From Agrobacterium tumefaciens (GTDB lineage: Bacteria; Pseudomonadota; Alphaproteobacteria; Rhizobiales; Rhizobiaceae), in assembly GCF_009649785.1 (NCBI RefSeq), contig NZ_WJOK01000025.1:22192-86191 (forward strand): a stretch of 64,000 bases of DNA, read 5' to 3'. This document shows, in pieces, positions 51,328 to 62,000 of this stretch (the first letter of the stretch is position 1; every line of letters starts with the position of its first letter). The position numbers and the translations under genes are program-made. The notes under the pieces were generated by a model that ran no database searches, was not told the origin of the DNA, and saw only the letters and a program-made list of their open reading frames with translations.

Positions 51328-54300
51328 GATATGCTGAACTTCAGGTCACCACGCATTTCTCGTTCCTGCGCGGTGCCAGTTCCGCGGAGGAACTGTTCGC
51401 CACCGCAGCAGCCCTCGGCATCGACGCCCTTGGAGTGGTCGATCGCAACTCGCTTGCCGGGATCGTGCGGGCATGGGAGGCGGCAAAATCCACAGGCGTG
51501 AGGCTGGTCGTGGGCTGCCGTCTAGATCTTTCCGACGGCATGTCGATCCTGGTCTACCCGACCGATCGGTCAGCCTATTCGAGACTGACGCGGCTGCTGT
51601 CTCTCGGCAAAAGCCGGGGAGGTAAAGGCAAGTGCATCCTCGATCTGTCTGATGTCGAAGCCTATAGCGCTGGCCTGATTGCCGTCCTTGTCCCGGATGA
51701 GGCCGATGAGACCACCGCGGGCCAGCTCAGGAAGATCGCCGCGATGTTCGGCGACAGGGCCTACGTTTCGCTATGCCTGCGCCGTCGTCCGAACGATCGC
51801 CTGCGGCTTCACAATCTTTCCAACATGGCGGTGAGACACAAGGTCAAAACGGTCGTCACCAATGATGTGCAGTTTCATGATCCCAGCCGCCGGCAGCTGC
51901 AGGACATCGTCACCTGCATTCGCAACCGCACCACCATAGACAGCGTCGGCTTCGATCGCGAGCGGCATGCCGATCGGTTCTTGAAAGCAACGGAAGAAAT
52001 GCACCGGCTTTTTTCGGAATATCCGGAAGCGCTGGCTCGAACGCGCGAAATCGTCGAGCGCTGTCGGTTCGACATGAGCGAGTTGCAATATCAGTATCCG
52101 GAAGAGGCGCTCGTGCCAGGCCTTGATGCCCAGCAGTCGCTGACCAAGTTTGCCTGGGAAGGGGCTGCCACCCGATACCCGGAGGGAATCCCGGACAAGG
52201 TCCGCAAGGCAATCCTGCACGAGCTTGAGCTGATCAGGGTGATGAGATACGCACCGTACTTCCTCACCGTCTACAGCATCGTCCGGTTTGCCCGCTCGCA
52301 AGGCATTCTCTGCCAGGGCAGGGGGTCTGCGGCAAACTCGGCCGTTTGTTACTGCCTCGGCATCACCAGCATTAACCCGGAGACGGGCGACCTGCTATTC
52401 GAGCGGTTCGTCTCGATGGAGCGCGACGAGCCTCCGGATATCGACGTTGATTTCGAACACGCCCGCCGCGAAGAAGTTATTCAATGGATCTACGAGACTT
52501 ACGGACGCTCCCGCTCCGCCCTCTGTTCCACCGTCACCCGCTACCGTGCCAAAGGCGCGCTGCGTGATGTCGGTAAAGCCTTAGGGTTGCCGGAAGACCT
52601 GATTACACAGCTTTCCTCCGGCGTCTGGGGATGGTCGGAAGGTGTCGGTGAGAAGCAACTCAAGGACAACAACATGAACATCGGGGATTACCGCTTGAAG
52701 CTGGCGCTGGATCTCAGCTCCCAGCTGATGGGCGCGCCCCGGCATCTCGGTCAGCATCCGGGCGGTTTCGTTCTGACCCAGGACAGGTTGGACGATCTGG
52801 TACCGATCGAACCGGCGACCATGAAGGATCGCCAGGTGGTGGAATGGGACAAGGACGACATCGAGGCCCTCAAATTCATGAAGGTCGACGTCCTGGCACT
52901 CGGCATGCTGACCTGCATGGCGAAATCGTTCGAACTGCTGAAGGAACACAAGAACATTCCGATGGGCCTGTCCGATGTCGAACAGGAGGACCCGGCGACC
53001 TACGCGATGATCCGCAAGGCCGATACGCTCGGCACGTTCCAGATCGAAAGCCGCGCCCAGATGGCGATGTTGCCGCGGCTAAAACCCCGGACATTTTATG
53101 ACCTCGTCGTGCAGGTCGCCATCGTTCGGCCTGGCCCCATCCAGGGCGACATGGTGCATCCGTATCTGAGGCGGCGGGAGGGCAAGGAGAAGGTTGAGTA
53201 TCCGACCCCCGAGCTTGAAGCCGTTCTCGGCAAAACGCTCGGCGTTCCCCTGTTTCAGGAGAGCGCGATGAAGGTTGCGATGACCTGCGCGGGTTTTACT
53301 GCCGGTGAGGCGGACCAACTCAGGCGCGCCATGGCAACGTTCAAGTTCACCGGCGGAGTCAGCAAGTTCAAGGACAAGCTCGTCGAGGGCATGGTCAAGA
53401 ACGGCTACAGCCGGGAGTTTGCGGAAAGAACCTTCACCCAACTCGAAGGCTTCGGCTCCTATGGCTTTCCCGAAAGTCATGCCGCCAGCTTCGCGTTGAT
53501 CGCCTATGCGAGTTCATGGGTGAAATGCCACCACCCAGACGTTTTTTGTGCAGCCTTGCTCAACAGTCAGCCCATGGGCTTCTACAGTGTTGCCCAGATT
53601 GTCCAGGACGCTCGAAACCACGATGTCGAAGTTCGACCTGTATGTGTAAACCGCTCCCGCTGGGACTGCACGATGGAGCGGATCGGCAATTCCGACCGGT
53701 TTGCTGTTCGTCTCGGAATGCGTGTCGTGAAGGGATTGTCCACCAACGACGCCGCACGAATTATCCTGGCGCGCGCAGAGCATCCATTTGTCTCGGCCGA
53801 CGACATGTGGCGACGCTCCGGTGTTTCACCGTCCTCGCTGGTCAAGCTTGCCGAAGCGGATGCTTTCCTGCCATCGCTGCAACTGGAACGACGTCAGGCA
53901 CTCTGGGATATCAAGGCGCTCCGTAATGAACCCTTGGAGCTTTGGGCGGCGGCCGCTGAGCGCGAAGCCAAGGTGATCGCCGAGATGCAGGAGCCCGAAG
54001 TCGCGTTGAAATCCATGACCGAGGGCAGGGAGGTCGTCGAGGACTACTCACACACCGGTCTTACGCTGCGAGCCCATCCGGTTTCGTTTCTCCGAAAAGA
54101 CCTCGACCGCAAAGGCATCGTCACCTGCGCCGAGGCGATGGGACAGCGCGACGGAAAATGGCTTTGGACCGCCGGCCTGGTTCTCGTGCGACAGCGGCCG
54201 GGATCGGCGAAGGGCGTGATGTTTCTCACGCTGGAAGACGAGACGGGTATCGTCAATGCGGTGGTCTGGCCATCGCTGTTCGAGCGCCAGCGGCGGGTCC

Positions 54301-54590
54301 TTATGACGGCGAGCATGATGGCGATCAACGGCCGCATCCAGCGGGAAGGTGAGGTCGTTCACCTCGTTGCCCAGCGCCTGTTCGATTTCTCGACTGACCT
54401 GGCAAGCGTTGGGAACCGTGACGGCGGACTCGGTGACTTCCCCCTGCCCCATGGTCGCGGCGACCAGGTCAAGCACGGAGGAGGGCCGGATCCGCGTGAT
54501 AATCCGAAGCCCGCTACGCAAGTCAGGGATATCTATATTCCAGACCTGCACATCGATAATCTGAAGATCAAATCCAGAAACTTCCACTGA
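51324..54590 (+). CDS. dnaE2: Error-prone DNA polymerase DnaE2 (ImuC)
   Basis: This 1088-aa protein is a C-family polymerase. It has an N-terminal PHP domain ([20 protein letters not shown]), palm catalytic residues in [14 protein letters not shown] (about residues 369-382), and a helix-hairpin-helix and OB domain toward the C-terminus ([20 protein letters not shown]). In the ImuABC mutasome it synthesises across damage and causes SOS mutagenesis. ATG 51324 overlaps the imuB stop as ATGA, so its translation depends on reading of the end of imuB. A frameshift in imuB may therefore lower DnaE2 output. Confidence 0.95.
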   Translation: MRYAELQVTTHFSFLRGASSAEELFATAAALGIDALGVVDRNSLAGIVRAWEAAKSTGVRLVVGCRLDLSDGMSILVYPTDRSAYSRLTRLLSLGKSRGGKGKCILDLSDVEAYSAGLIAVLVPDEADETTAGQLRKIAAMFGDRAYVSLCLRRRPNDRLRLHNLSNMAVRHKVKTVVTNDVQFHDPSRRQLQDIVTCIRNRTTIDSVGFDRERHADRFLKATEEMHRLFSEYPEALARTREIVERCRFDMSELQYQYPEEALVPGLDAQQSLTKFAWEGAATRYPEGIPDKVRKAILHELELIRVMRYAPYFLTVYSIVRFARSQGILCQGRGSAANSAVCYCLGITSINPETGDLLFERFVSMERDEPPDIDVDFEHARREEVIQWIYETYGRSRSALCSTVTRYRAKGALRDVGKALGLPEDLITQLSSGVWGWSEGVGEKQLKDNNMNIGDYRLKLALDLSSQLMGAPRHLGQHPGGFVLTQDRLDDLVPIEPATMKDRQVVEWDKDDIEALKFMKVDVLALGMLTCMAKSFELLKEHKNIPMGLSDVEQEDPATYAMIRKADTLGTFQIESRAQMAMLPRLKPRTFYDLVVQVAIVRPGPIQGDMVHPYLRRREGKEKVEYPTPELEAVLGKTLGVPLFQESAMKVAMTCAGFTAGEADQLRRAMATFKFTGGVSKFKDKLVEGMVKNGYSREFAERTFTQLEGFGSYGFPESHAASFALIAYASSWVKCHHPDVFCAALLNSQPMGFYSVAQIVQDARNHDVEVRPVCVNRSRWDCTMERIGNSDRFAVRLGMRVVKGLSTNDAARIILARAEHPFVSADDMWRRSGVSPSSLVKLAEADAFLPSLQLERRQALWDIKALRNEPLELWAAAAEREAKVIAEMQEPEVALKSMTEGREVVEDYSHTGLTLRAHPVSFLRKDLDRKGIVTCAEAMGQRDGKWLWTAGLVLVRQRPGSAKGVMFLTLEDETGIVNAVVWPSLFERQRRVLMTASMMAINGRIQREGEVVHLVAQRLFDFSTDLASVGNRDGGLGDFPLPHGRGDQVKHGGGPDPRDNPKPATQVRDIYIPDLHIDNLKIKSRNFH

Positions 54591-54600
54591 GGAGACCGGT

Positions 54601-55266
54601 GTGTCACGCCTGTTTGCAGTCACCAAAAGCCTGGACGAGATTGTCGCGCAATTCGCGGTCGACATGGCGCCGGCGATCGAGGTGCCGAGCGAAACTATCG
54701 AAGGCACCCCCGGACTGATCGTTCTTGAGAAAGATGGGTTGAGGCTGTTGAAGTCAATCCCGTGGGGCTTTCCGCGGCAGACCCGGGACATGCGACGTGA
54801 GGGCGAGCCCCCGAGCAGAATAGGTCTGGTCGCCGATCTCACCAACCCGCTCTGGGACCGCATCGTCGTGCATCCCAGATATCGTTGCCTGATCCCTCTG
54901 ACGCACTTCGCAAATCCCGACGGTGTCAAAGGGGCAAAAACCCGATCGTGGTTTTCGAAAAACCGCCAACCATTGATGGCGTGGGCGGGGTTCTGCAAGA
55001 ATACCCCGGACTTCGGCCCTGTGTTCGCAGGCATGACCATGACCGCCAATGAGAAGATCAGGCCGTTCAACGACCGCATGCCGGTTCTGCTCGAGCCAGA
55101 CGAATACGATCGTTGGCTTCATGGTTCGATTGAAGACGTCATCGCCTTCCAGTTTCGTGATCCACCGTCATCCGATGACTTCGAAATCCTGCATACGCGC
55201 GATCGCTGGCAAAGCGGCGTTTCGCCCTCCAAGGCTTCACCGCGTCGGGACAACATGCTTATGTAA
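54601..55266 (+). CDS. SRAP-family protein lacking all catalytic residues
   Basis: This 221-aa protein has the SRAP (YedK/HMCES) fold: ADLTNPLWDRIVVHPRYRCL, FAGMTMTANEKIRPF and DRMPVLLEPDEYDRWL. Active members crosslink abasic sites through Cys2 and use Asn, Glu and His. Here residue 2 is Ser (MSRLF), the Asn position reads LVAD, the Glu position is Asn (HFANPDG) and the His position is Asn (FNDRMP). It is therefore expected to be inactive as a crosslinking enzyme, while it may still bind DNA or its intact neighbour. It starts at GTG 54601, 10 nt after dnaE2. An overlapping GTG at 54599 would place TGT next, but in the wrong frame. Confidence 0.82.
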   Translation: MSRLFAVTKSLDEIVAQFAVDMAPAIEVPSETIEGTPGLIVLEKDGLRLLKSIPWGFPRQTRDMRREGEPPSRIGLVADLTNPLWDRIVVHPRYRCLIPLTHFANPDGVKGAKTRSWFSKNRQPLMAWAGFCKNTPDFGPVFAGMTMTANEKIRPFNDRMPVLLEPDEYDRWLHGSIEDVIAFQFRDPPSSDDFEILHTRDRWQSGVSPSKASPRRDNMLM

Positions 55267-55308
55267 CCTAGGTTTCGTGTTGGAGTTTCCTGTTGAAAGG
55301 CCTGTCAT

Positions 55309-55953
55309 ATGTGCAATTTGTACACCGTCCGTCTTTCCGCCGCGGAAGTGGCTGCGCATTTTCGCGTGCCGAACCCTATGCAATCGAACGCTCCCGAGGA
55401 AGTCTATCCTGGCACGCCCGGGATGGTGGTGACGGAAAACGAAGGTGTTCGCGAGCTCCGCTCGATGGTCTGGGGTTTTCCGCTACGCCTGAAAGGTATG
55501 AAACCGGAAGCGAAGCCAAAGCCTGTCAATAACATCGCGGACCTTTCGAAAGGCATGTGGATCGGCCTGGCACGTAAACCGCAATGGCGTTGTCTGATCC
55601 CCGTAACGGGTTTTGCCGAAGCTGAGGGTGAAAAGGGTAGGATGACACGGACCTGGTTTTCCCTGAAGGACCAGCCGATTTTTGCCTGGGCAGGGCTGTG
55701 GCGCATTAGCGACGAATGGGGTCCGGTCTATTCCGGTGTCATGACGGACGCCAATGAGGCGATCCAGCCCGTGCACAACCGGATGCCCGTCTTGTTACAT
55801 CCAGATGAGTACGACCAGTGGCTCCATGGCAGCTTCGATGATGCGCTCGCATTCCAGAAGCGGACATTTCCGTCCGAGTTGGTGACGATGGAGCGGACAA
55901 CGGAGCTATGGGCGAAGAAGAAGGCTGCATCCGAGGCGCCCCTGCTGCTTTAG
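55309..55953 (+). CDS. SOS-response-associated peptidase family protein (SRAP), catalytically intact
   Basis: This 214-aa protein begins MCNLYTVRLSAAEV, with the essential Cys2 exposed after Met removal. It keeps VNNIADLSK (Asn), GFAEAEGEKG (Glu) and VHNRMPVLL (His). It should form a thiazolidine crosslink with abasic sites in single-stranded DNA and shield them during replication. It lies 42 nt after the degenerate copy, in the same orientation, as the last gene of the SOS operon. Pairing an active with an inactive paralogue may be functional. ATG 55309 has a weak ribosome-binding site. Confidence 0.88.
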   Translation: MCNLYTVRLSAAEVAAHFRVPNPMQSNAPEEVYPGTPGMVVTENEGVRELRSMVWGFPLRLKGMKPEAKPKPVNNIADLSKGMWIGLARKPQWRCLIPVTGFAEAEGEKGRMTRTWFSLKDQPIFAWAGLWRISDEWGPVYSGVMTDANEAIQPVHNRMPVLLHPDEYDQWLHGSFDDALAFQKRTFPSELVTMERTTELWAKKKAASEAPLLL

Positions 55954-56426
55954 TGGCAGCTTCTTCCTGTCGATCCTGGGATTGTCATCATGCGATGTCA
56001 ATCATCAAGGTGTGCGCGAGAACTTTCCATAGGTCGCCCGGGCATCACGATGGGTCCATGCGTCCTCGATCATAGTCACACGAGTGGTCGAGCTATCGTC
56101 AAATCACGTCGGACACGGTCCCAGCAGGCGAGTTCGTCCTCGGACCTGATTGAAGGCTGAACAAACAGCCGAGGGATAGGGACGACGATAAGATCCGCAT
56201 CAGCATTATCATTGTTTCTCGGAGGTGACCTATGGAGGCTTGCCAAACCCGCTCTTGATGGATGGCTTCCTGGTCCAGCCCCGGATCTCCGTCGATCAAC
56301 CCGCTGACGGGGTCCGCTAGCAAGCTGCGGCCGCTCCGGCTGCGCCTCCACGGTGATCGCGACCGGTTCCGGACACTGACGGTTGCCATCGAGCGGGAAT
56401 GGCCCGCTCCAAAGATGGAGCCTCAG
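55954..56426. other. Spacer of about 470 bp with only mini-ORFs
   Basis: This stretch separates the SOS operon from the plasmid-type genes. A very strong GGAGGTGACC stands before ATG 56232, which opens only eight codons (MEACQTRS). Its stop overlaps an ATG that opens a further 20 codons (MDGFLVQPRI...). This could be a leader or a decayed gene. No terminator or repeat was recognised. Confidence 0.3.
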
Positions 56427-56603
56427 ATGAACACCGATCTTTCGCTTGCGCAGAACCACGCCTTCCAGCTTTCCCGCACCCTGATGGTTCCAGTCACGCT
56501 GTTCAGGTCCGGCGACGAGTTCGGCGTTCTGCCGAGCGACGAACTCGATGACGAAGACGATCTGGAGATCGTGCATGAGTACGTTCCGGGTGGGTCTCAT
56601 TGA
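56427..56603 (+). CDS. Small hypothetical protein (58 aa)
   Basis: This 58-aa acidic protein starts MNTDLSLAQNHAFQLSRTLM and ends EYVPGGSH, with a DELDDEDD run in between. ATG 56427 follows GGAG; an in-frame ATG at 56415 lies inside that site. Short proteins of this kind occur ahead of the DUF3991/DUF1419/DUF3085 set on rhizobial plasmids. Its function is unknown. The 210 bp after it hold no further gene. Confidence 0.6.
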   Translation: MNTDLSLAQNHAFQLSRTLMVPVTLFRSGDEFGVLPSDELDDEDDLEIVHEYVPGGSH

Positions 56604-56814
56604 GACCCTTCACCTCCTGGGTGCCGCTTGCGAGCGGCAGGCGGCAAGGGACGCTTCGCCGCTGCTGGTATGTCATCTGGAGCGGGTGCAAATCTGCAGA
56701 TTGCCAGCCGCGCCCTTGCCTCCTTTGCTCTTCGCGGACCGCCGCAAACGGTCCCGCAAACTGCGGGAGACATGAATCTGGAGAGAAGGGCGGCGCCAAG
56801 CGCCGAGAAAAATA

Positions 56815-57777
56815 ATGGAAAAACAGAAACTGGAGGAACTTCGGGACCGCGTCCCGTGCGCAGCAGTGCTGGAACAGGCCGGTTTTGCCATCGACGTCAA
56901 GGAAAGCACCCGCAAAGCGTTGAAGTACAGACGCGGTGCGGAAATCGTCATCGTTATCCATGGGGGGCGGGGATGGTTCGATCCACTGTCGGATGCGAAA
57001 GGCGACGTCTTCGGTCTCGCGGAGCATCTGGACGGCGTGAGCTTCGTCGAGGCACTCGACCGGGTGGCCGCTCTTGTCGGCATCGTCGCCAGGGATCCTG
57101 CCTGGTCTCGACCGGCCGGAAAGACCGCTCACAGCAGTTCCATCTCTGAACGCTGGGCAACACGACGTAGGCCGTGGCAGGGATCAATGACCTGGCGCTA
57201 TCTGCGCAGCGAGCGCTGCCTACCGGCAACGATCATCCGGGAGGCCATCCAAAGTGATGTCCTTCGGGAAGGCCCTTATGGCAGCATGTGGGCCGCGCAT
57301 GTCAATGACGATGGTGTTGTTACTGGCTGGGAGGAGCGCGGTCCCGATTGGCGCGGCTTTTCGGCAGGCGGTTCTAAAATTCTCTTTCGCTTTGGCTCTA
57401 CCGACGCCAAGCGTCTTTGCGTCACTGAAGCGGCGATCGACGCCATGAGCCTTGCGGCATTCGAGGGGCTTCGCGAGGGCAGCCTCTATCTCAGCACCGG
57501 CGGTGGGTGGTCGCCAACCACGGACGCCGCCGTCCGCACACTGGCCGCGCGTCCCGGTACTGTTCTGGTCGCTGCCACCGACGCCAATAGCCAGGGCGAG
57601 ACCTTTGCCGGCCGCCTCCGTGCCATTGCCGATGAGGTCGGCTGCGACTGGTTGCGCCTGAAGCCGCTGGCGGAGGACTGGAATGAAGCGCTGAAAGCGC
57701 GGGAAAAAGAAAGGAGGGAGAGAAGAATGGAAACAAGCCAGGGCCTGCCGCATACCCGCCGGCCGCGTCAAGGGTGA
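56815..57777 (+). CDS. DUF3991 and Toprim domain protein
   Basis: This 320-aa protein has a DUF3991 N-terminal part (VPCAAVLEQAGFAIDVKEST, then ALDRVAALVGI) and a Toprim-like C-terminal domain. In the latter, LCVTEAAIDAMSLAAFEG provides the conserved Glu, and LVAATDANSQGE the DxN/DxD-like pair. Such proteins are plasmid- and ICE-encoded and related to primases. They are thought to act in conjugative DNA processing or in replication of mobile elements. ATG 56815 has only a weak ribosome-binding site. The C-terminus is a charged basic tail. Confidence 0.75.
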   Translation: MEKQKLEELRDRVPCAAVLEQAGFAIDVKESTRKALKYRRGAEIVIVIHGGRGWFDPLSDAKGDVFGLAEHLDGVSFVEALDRVAALVGIVARDPAWSRPAGKTAHSSSISERWATRRRPWQGSMTWRYLRSERCLPATIIREAIQSDVLREGPYGSMWAAHVNDDGVVTGWEERGPDWRGFSAGGSKILFRFGSTDAKRLCVTEAAIDAMSLAAFEGLREGSLYLSTGGGWSPTTDAAVRTLAARPGTVLVAATDANSQGETFAGRLRAIADEVGCDWLRLKPLAEDWNEALKAREKERRERRMETSQGLPHTRRPRQG

Positions 57778-57918
57778 AGCTTCGCCCGCTCAAGAGCGGC
57801 CCTTGACCCGCCCGGACGGAGAGGCGGCGTGAGGGGAGGGGTCATGAAGGACTGAAGAGGATGGTGAGCCAGCAGGCACCACCGCGCTTCGGTTCGGACA
57901 GGGCCAGAGGAGCCGTCA

Positions 57919-58527
57919 ATGAGCACCCCTTCCGCAATCCGTAAAGTCTACCAGAGCATCGCTGAGCGCCATCAGATGTTCCGGCTGTTCGATCGGCATG
58001 CACAGCGTCCTCAACGTTTCGACGATGACGCGAGCGCGCTTTATGCTGGTGAATGGTTCGAAATCACCGAGCGTGAGCATGATTATATGTTCGAGATCCT
58101 CCCGCCATTGTGGATCCGGGGCTCGATGTTCGCAATGCGCGAATTCCTGACGCAATCCGTCACATCGGTTTTCTTCACGTTGCGGATCGACGGGATCATC
58201 CGCCACTTCCATGGATATTGTGATCTCTCCGACGGTCGTTCGGTGGAAGACATGCGGCTGGCGATCATCGAGCGGGAGACGCGGCCGGTGCGAGCGATGA
58301 CGCGGGATGAACGTCTTGAGCATATCTGGAGTGCCACGGCGGACGCCTATCGGGGCTACTCGGATGAAACCACGCCGCAATTTCTGCCGGGCGAGCGCGT
58401 CATCGCTCTCTACACCGGGGCTGGATCGGCCAGGTTGAAGCTGCTCGACGACCTGACCGACGACGAGATCGCCATCAAGTTGCCCGTCCAACTGCGCCAT
58501 CTCCCTGATACTGCAGTCGCAGCGTGA
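57919..58527 (+). CDS. DUF1419 family protein
   Basis: This 202-aa protein resembles DUF1419 proteins of rhizobial plasmids (SAIRKVYQSIAERHQMFRLF, then YAGEWFEITEREHDYMFEIL, read in parts). It has no catalytic motif that I recognise. The second half carries an acidic, helical end. ATG 57919 follows GAGGAGCC. It is 13 nt upstream of the DUF3085 gene, so both belong to one transcript. Function unknown; the association with the large methylase-helicase gene is typical of plasmid maintenance modules. Confidence 0.75.
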   Translation: MSTPSAIRKVYQSIAERHQMFRLFDRHAQRPQRFDDDASALYAGEWFEITEREHDYMFEILPPLWIRGSMFAMREFLTQSVTSVFFTLRIDGIIRHFHGYCDLSDGRSVEDMRLAIIERETRPVRAMTRDERLEHIWSATADAYRGYSDETTPQFLPGERVIALYTGAGSARLKLLDDLTDDEIAIKLPVQLRHLPDTAVAA

Positions 58528-58540
58528 GGAGGAAATTTCC

Positions 58541-58942
58541 ATGCTTTCCTTTCCGATTGAATCCGTGCGGGCGGTGATCGCCCGTGGCCGCGCCGACGCC
58601 GAAGCGAACGGCGGCTATCGCAATCCCCATTACGGCCTCCACCCCGGTCGCGACGAGCTGCCGGGTGTATGGCTCGTGGGCGATCACGGTGTCTACCTTT
58701 GCTCGAACGGCAATTTGCCGGATGGAGAAAAGCCGTTCGTTGCTTATGCACTCGAATGCGATCCCCGCACGAACGGCGACTGGTTCGAGGTGAAGCGGAA
58801 GACCTTTGGCGGAGATGACGGTGTCGAGTTCATCGACGCCGTGCAGCTGGAAGCAATGATCGCCGCCGCCCCCAATGCCAGGCATCTCGGTATCACCTTT
58901 GACGAAGACTCGATGGAACTCTTCATCATCGAGTGGTCGTAA
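58541..58942 (+). CDS. DUF3085 family protein
   Basis: This 133-aa protein matches DUF3085 (YRNPHYGLHPGRDELPGVWL, then GDHGVYLCSNG and an acidic C-terminal part ending in FIIEWS). The fold looks like a small beta-rich domain. It is found on plasmids and integrative elements next to DUF1419 and large helicase/methylase genes. ATG 58541 follows GAGGAGG. It is co-directional with the methylase-helicase gene that starts 101 nt further on. Function unknown. Confidence 0.75.
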   Translation: MLSFPIESVRAVIARGRADAEANGGYRNPHYGLHPGRDELPGVWLVGDHGVYLCSNGNLPDGEKPFVAYALECDPRTNGDWFEVKRKTFGGDDGVEFIDAVQLEAMIAAAPNARHLGITFDEDSMELFIIEWS

Positions 58943-59043
58943 CGCTCCCGCCTCAGCGGGATTCCCAACCTCAACCAGTGTCCCTTCGCCGCCAATCGTC
59001 ACGGCGGAACGATGACGCGCGCTTCCAAAAGGAGATTTTTATC

Positions 59044-62000
59044 ATGAGCAACGATCCCTTCACGCTCGACATGTTCGGCAATACCGCACTTTCGTCCGGC
59101 TTTGGCCTGGGCGTCACGGCCTTTGGGAGCTTCGCGCCCGAGGCGGTCATTGTACCTGCCAATGACGACGATCCGGATCCCACGCCGCCGGCGCCAACGC
59201 CGGCAACCGTACTTCCGAAGGCGGCCGCACCCTCCCGAGCCGAGAGGCTTCGGGAAAACTTCTATCTCGAGGGTGACCGCGGCTTACCTTCCTCCTGGAA
59301 GGATCGTGCCCGCGCCAACGTTGCGGCGATCCTCGTCGCCAATGATATCTCCAGGCAGGACCAGCCGGCGACGCCAGAGGAGCAGGCGGAGCTGATCCGT
59401 TTCACCGGCTTCGGCGCCGGCGAGCTGGCCAACGGCGTATTCCGACGGCCGGGTGAAAACGATTTCCGGCAGGGCTGGGATGAGATCGGCTCCTCGCTCG
59501 AGACCGCCGTCTCCGAGGCCGATTATGCGTCGCTTGCCCGCTGCACCCAATATGCCCACTTCACCCCGGAATTCATCATCCGGGCGATCTGGGCGGGTAT
59601 CGAGAGGCTTGGCTGGCGCGGCGGCCGGGTGCTGGAGCCAGGCATCGGTACAGGCCTCTTCCCCGCGCTTATGCCGAAGACGTATCGCGACACCGCTTAT
59701 GTGACCGGGATCGAGCTCGATCCGGTCACCGCGCGGATTGTCAAGCTGCTGCAGCCGAAAGCACTGATTATCGAGCGCGACTTTTCCCGCACGGACCTTT
59801 CATCGGTCTACGATCTCGCCATCGGCAATCCGCCCTTCTCCGATCGCACCGTCCGCTCAGACCGAAACTATCGGTCACTCGGCCTGCGATTGCACGACTA
59901 CTTCATCGCCCGGTCGATCGACCTTCTGAAGCCCGGCGCGCTCGCCGCTTTCGTGACCTCTCATGGTACGATGGACAAGGCCGATACGACGGCGCGGGAG
60001 CATATCGCCAAGTCGGCTGACCTGATCGCCGCCATCCGGCTGCCCGAAGGCAGCTTTCGCCGGGACGCCGGCACGGATGTCGTCGTCGACATCCTGTTCT
60101 TCCGCAAGCGTAAGCCCGGTGAACCGGAAGGCGATCACTTATGGCTCGATGTCGATGAGGTCATACCGGCCACGGATGACGAAGGTCCGATCCGCGTCAA
60201 CTGGTGGTTTGCCCGGCACCCCGATTTCGTCCTCGGCACCCATGCGACGACCTCTGGACCGTTCGGCGAGACCTATACATGCCGGCCCCGCGCCGGAGAC
60301 GATCTCGACGCGGCCCTCACCTCAGCAATCAATCTCCTGCCGACTGACCTCTATGACGGCGAGCCGACTCCCGTCGATATCGATCTGGAGGACGAACTTG
60401 CCGAGATCGTCGATCTCCGGCGGAACGATAGCCCGGTTCGCGAAGGCAGTTTCTTCGTCGACCGCGCCAAGGGCCTGATGCAGATGCTCGACGGTTCGGC
60501 CGTGCCCGTCGTCGTGCGCAAGGGCCGCTCCGGCGATGGCATCCCGGAAAAGCATATCCGGATCATCTCGAAGCTCATCCCAATCCGCGACGCGGTGCGC
60601 GAGGTGTTGAAGGCGCAAGAGACCGACCGGCCGTGGCGCGATCTACAAGTGCGTCTGCGCATTGCCTGGTCGGCCTTCGTCCGCGACTTCGGCCCGATCA
60701 ACCACACAACCGTGTCGGTCCAGGAGGATCCGGGGACCGGTGAGATCAAGGAAACCCATCGCCAGCCGAACCTGTCGCCGTTCCGCGATGATCCGGATTG
60801 CTGGCTGGTTGCGTCGATCGAGGACTATGACATCGAGACCGACACGGCAAAGCCCGGTCCGATATTCAGCAGCCGTGTGATCGCTCCGCCGATGTCGCCC
60901 GTCATCACCAATGCGGCCGACGCGCTGGCGGTCGTCCTCAACGAGCGTGGTCATGTCGATCTCGATCATATCGCCGAGCTGCTGCATCTTGACGTGGCGA
61001 CTGTTATCGACGCCCTCGGCGATGAGGTGTTTCAGGATCCGGTCAGCGGCAGATGGCAGACCTCGGACGCCTACCTTTCCGGCTCGGTTCGCACCAAGCT
61101 CATTGCCGCGCAGGCGGCGGCGGAGCTTGATCCGATCTACGAGCGGAACGTGCGCGCGCTTGAGGATGTCCAGCCGGCCGATCTTCGTCCGTCCGACATT
61201 ACCGCCCGTCTCGGCGCCCCATGGATCCCGGCGGCCGATGTCGTTGCCTTTGTGAAAGAGAGGATGGAGGCGGATATCCGGATTCATCACATGCCGGAAC
61301 TCGGCTCCTGGACTGTGGAAGCGCGCCAGCTTGGTTACTCCGCAGCGGGCACATCGGAATGGGGCACCAGCCGCCGGCATGCCGGCGAGCTCCTCGCCGA
61401 TGCGCTCAACAGCCGTGTTCCGCAAATCTTCGACATCTTCAAGGATGTCGATGGCGAGCGGCGTGTATTGAATGTCGTCGATACCGAAGCTGCCCGCGAC
61501 AAGCTGCAGCGGATCAAGCAGGCTTTCCAGGATTGGGTGTGGACCGATCCGGATCGCACCGACCGGCTGGCGCGGGATTATAATGACCGCTTCAACAATA
61601 TTGCGCCGCGCAAATTCGACGGCTCCCATCTCAAACTTCCCGGCGCCTCTGGCGCCTTTATTTTGTATGGGCACCAGAAACGCGGCATCTGGCGGATCAT
61701 CGCCGATGGCTCGACCTATCTGGCGCACGCCGTGGGCGCCGGCAAGACGATGACCATGGCGGCGGCCATCATGGAACAGCGGAGGCTCGGCCTGATCGCC
61801 AAAGCGATGCTTGTCGTGCCCGGCCATTGCCTGGCCCAGGCCGCACGCGAATTCCTGGCGCTTTACCCGAACGCGAGGATCCTCGTCGCCGACGAAACCA
61901 ACTTCACCAAGGACAAGCGGGCTCGCTTCCTGTCGCGCGCTGCCACCACGACCTGGGATGCGATCATCATCACGCATTCTGCGTTTCGCTTCATCGCCGT

